Below are positions 5,587-5,777 of a DNA stretch of 5,777 bases, in pieces. Numbering within the stretch: the stretch's first letter is position 1; the number at the start of each line of letters is the position of its first letter. The stretch is from Neisseriaceae bacterium (GTDB lineage: Bacteria > Pseudomonadota > Gammaproteobacteria > Burkholderiales > Neisseriaceae). The notes under the pieces were generated by a model. It did not search any database, was not told the DNA's origin, and saw only the letters and a list, made by a program, of their open reading frames with translations. The stretch is from positions 1-5,777 of the forward strand of contig JAFSQZ010000111.1 of the NCBI GenBank assembly GCA_017446355.1, written 5' to 3'. Made by a program: the position numbers and the translations under genes.

Positions 5587-5740
5587 CAGGCTGAAACCAT
5601 TGCAAAACTCGTCATTCTGAACTTTTCGTAGAAAAGTGAAGAATCTTATTCTTTGTTTTATAAAGATTTTTCCCTTTCACTTCGTTCAAGGTCAAAATGA
5701 CGAATGGTACAAAGTAGGATTCTGCACAGGTTTTAGCCTG
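5587..5740. repeat. Palindromic MITE-like repeat element, copy C (154 bp, inverted)
   Basis: The ends CAGGCTGAAACC (5587-5598) and GGTTTTAGCCTG (5729-5740) are inverted repeats at 11 of 12 bases. Inside them CGTCATT (5610-5616) mirrors AATGACG (5696-5702), and CTTTTC/GAAAAG at 5622-5636 forms a small perfect hairpin. The core TTGTTTTATAAAGATT (5653-5668) is the reverse complement of the core in copies A and B. It has no coding capacity. Copies B and C face opposite ways with 71 bases between them. With the ettA upstream region they account for the 493 bases without a gene at 5285-5777; I see nothing assignable in the last 37 bases. Confidence 0.65.
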
Positions 5741-5777
5741 AAAACAACGCAACCACCGTAGGGGCTTTGACCCACCA

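Noticed and set aside
5741..5777. Possible tRNA 3' end (sequence ending CCCACCA)
   Set aside because: No T-loop consensus or acceptor and T stems can be found upstream; the CCA is a chance match.

Overview
The window looks like chromosomal DNA from a member of the Neisseriaceae. It carries several exact copies of the 12-base DNA uptake sequence AGGCTGCCTGAA, on either strand. Two copies that are not part of a palindrome (2827-2838 on + and 4811-4822 on -) both read AGGCTGCCTGAA. As I recall the published dialects, that form is associated with Simonsiella and relatives; the complement-like form AGGCAGCCTGAA is associated with part of Kingella. The DNA is AT-rich, and the metW, argD and ettA products are typical of beta-proteobacteria. 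I would place it in the Simonsiella/Alysiella/Kingella group but cannot name a species.

Layout on the + strand: the 3' end of metW (2-361), a hairpin made from two facing uptake sequences (365-397), then a CPBP-family (CAAX-type) membrane protease gene (432-1124). This gene converges on an outer-membrane beta-barrel gene on the - strand (1245-1895), with a bidirectional terminator between them (1191-1225). Upstream of the barrel gene are a candidate sigma-70 promoter and a run of 19 T (a run of A on the gene's own strand), which could make expression variable. Next come a 148-bp imperfect-palindrome repeat element (2109-2256), argD (2273-3457, -), a strong terminator (3577-3603) and ettA (3608-5284, -), a complete ABC-F translation factor. 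The last 490 bases carry the ettA promoter region with a perfect hairpin, followed by two more copies of the repeat element in opposite orientations (5391-5515 and 5587-5740). I see no gene there.

The genes do not form one pathway. MetW and ArgD belong to methionine and arginine/lysine biosynthesis, EttA regulates translation, and the barrel and CPBP proteins belong to the envelope. Each gene appears to be its own transcription unit. The most interesting material is non-coding: a small MITE-like palindromic repeat family with three copies and one possible remnant, whose ends resemble the uptake sequence; uptake sequences inside genes, including one holding the argD stop codon; and the homopolymer upstream of the surface-protein gene. 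I found no candidate for a new multi-gene system.
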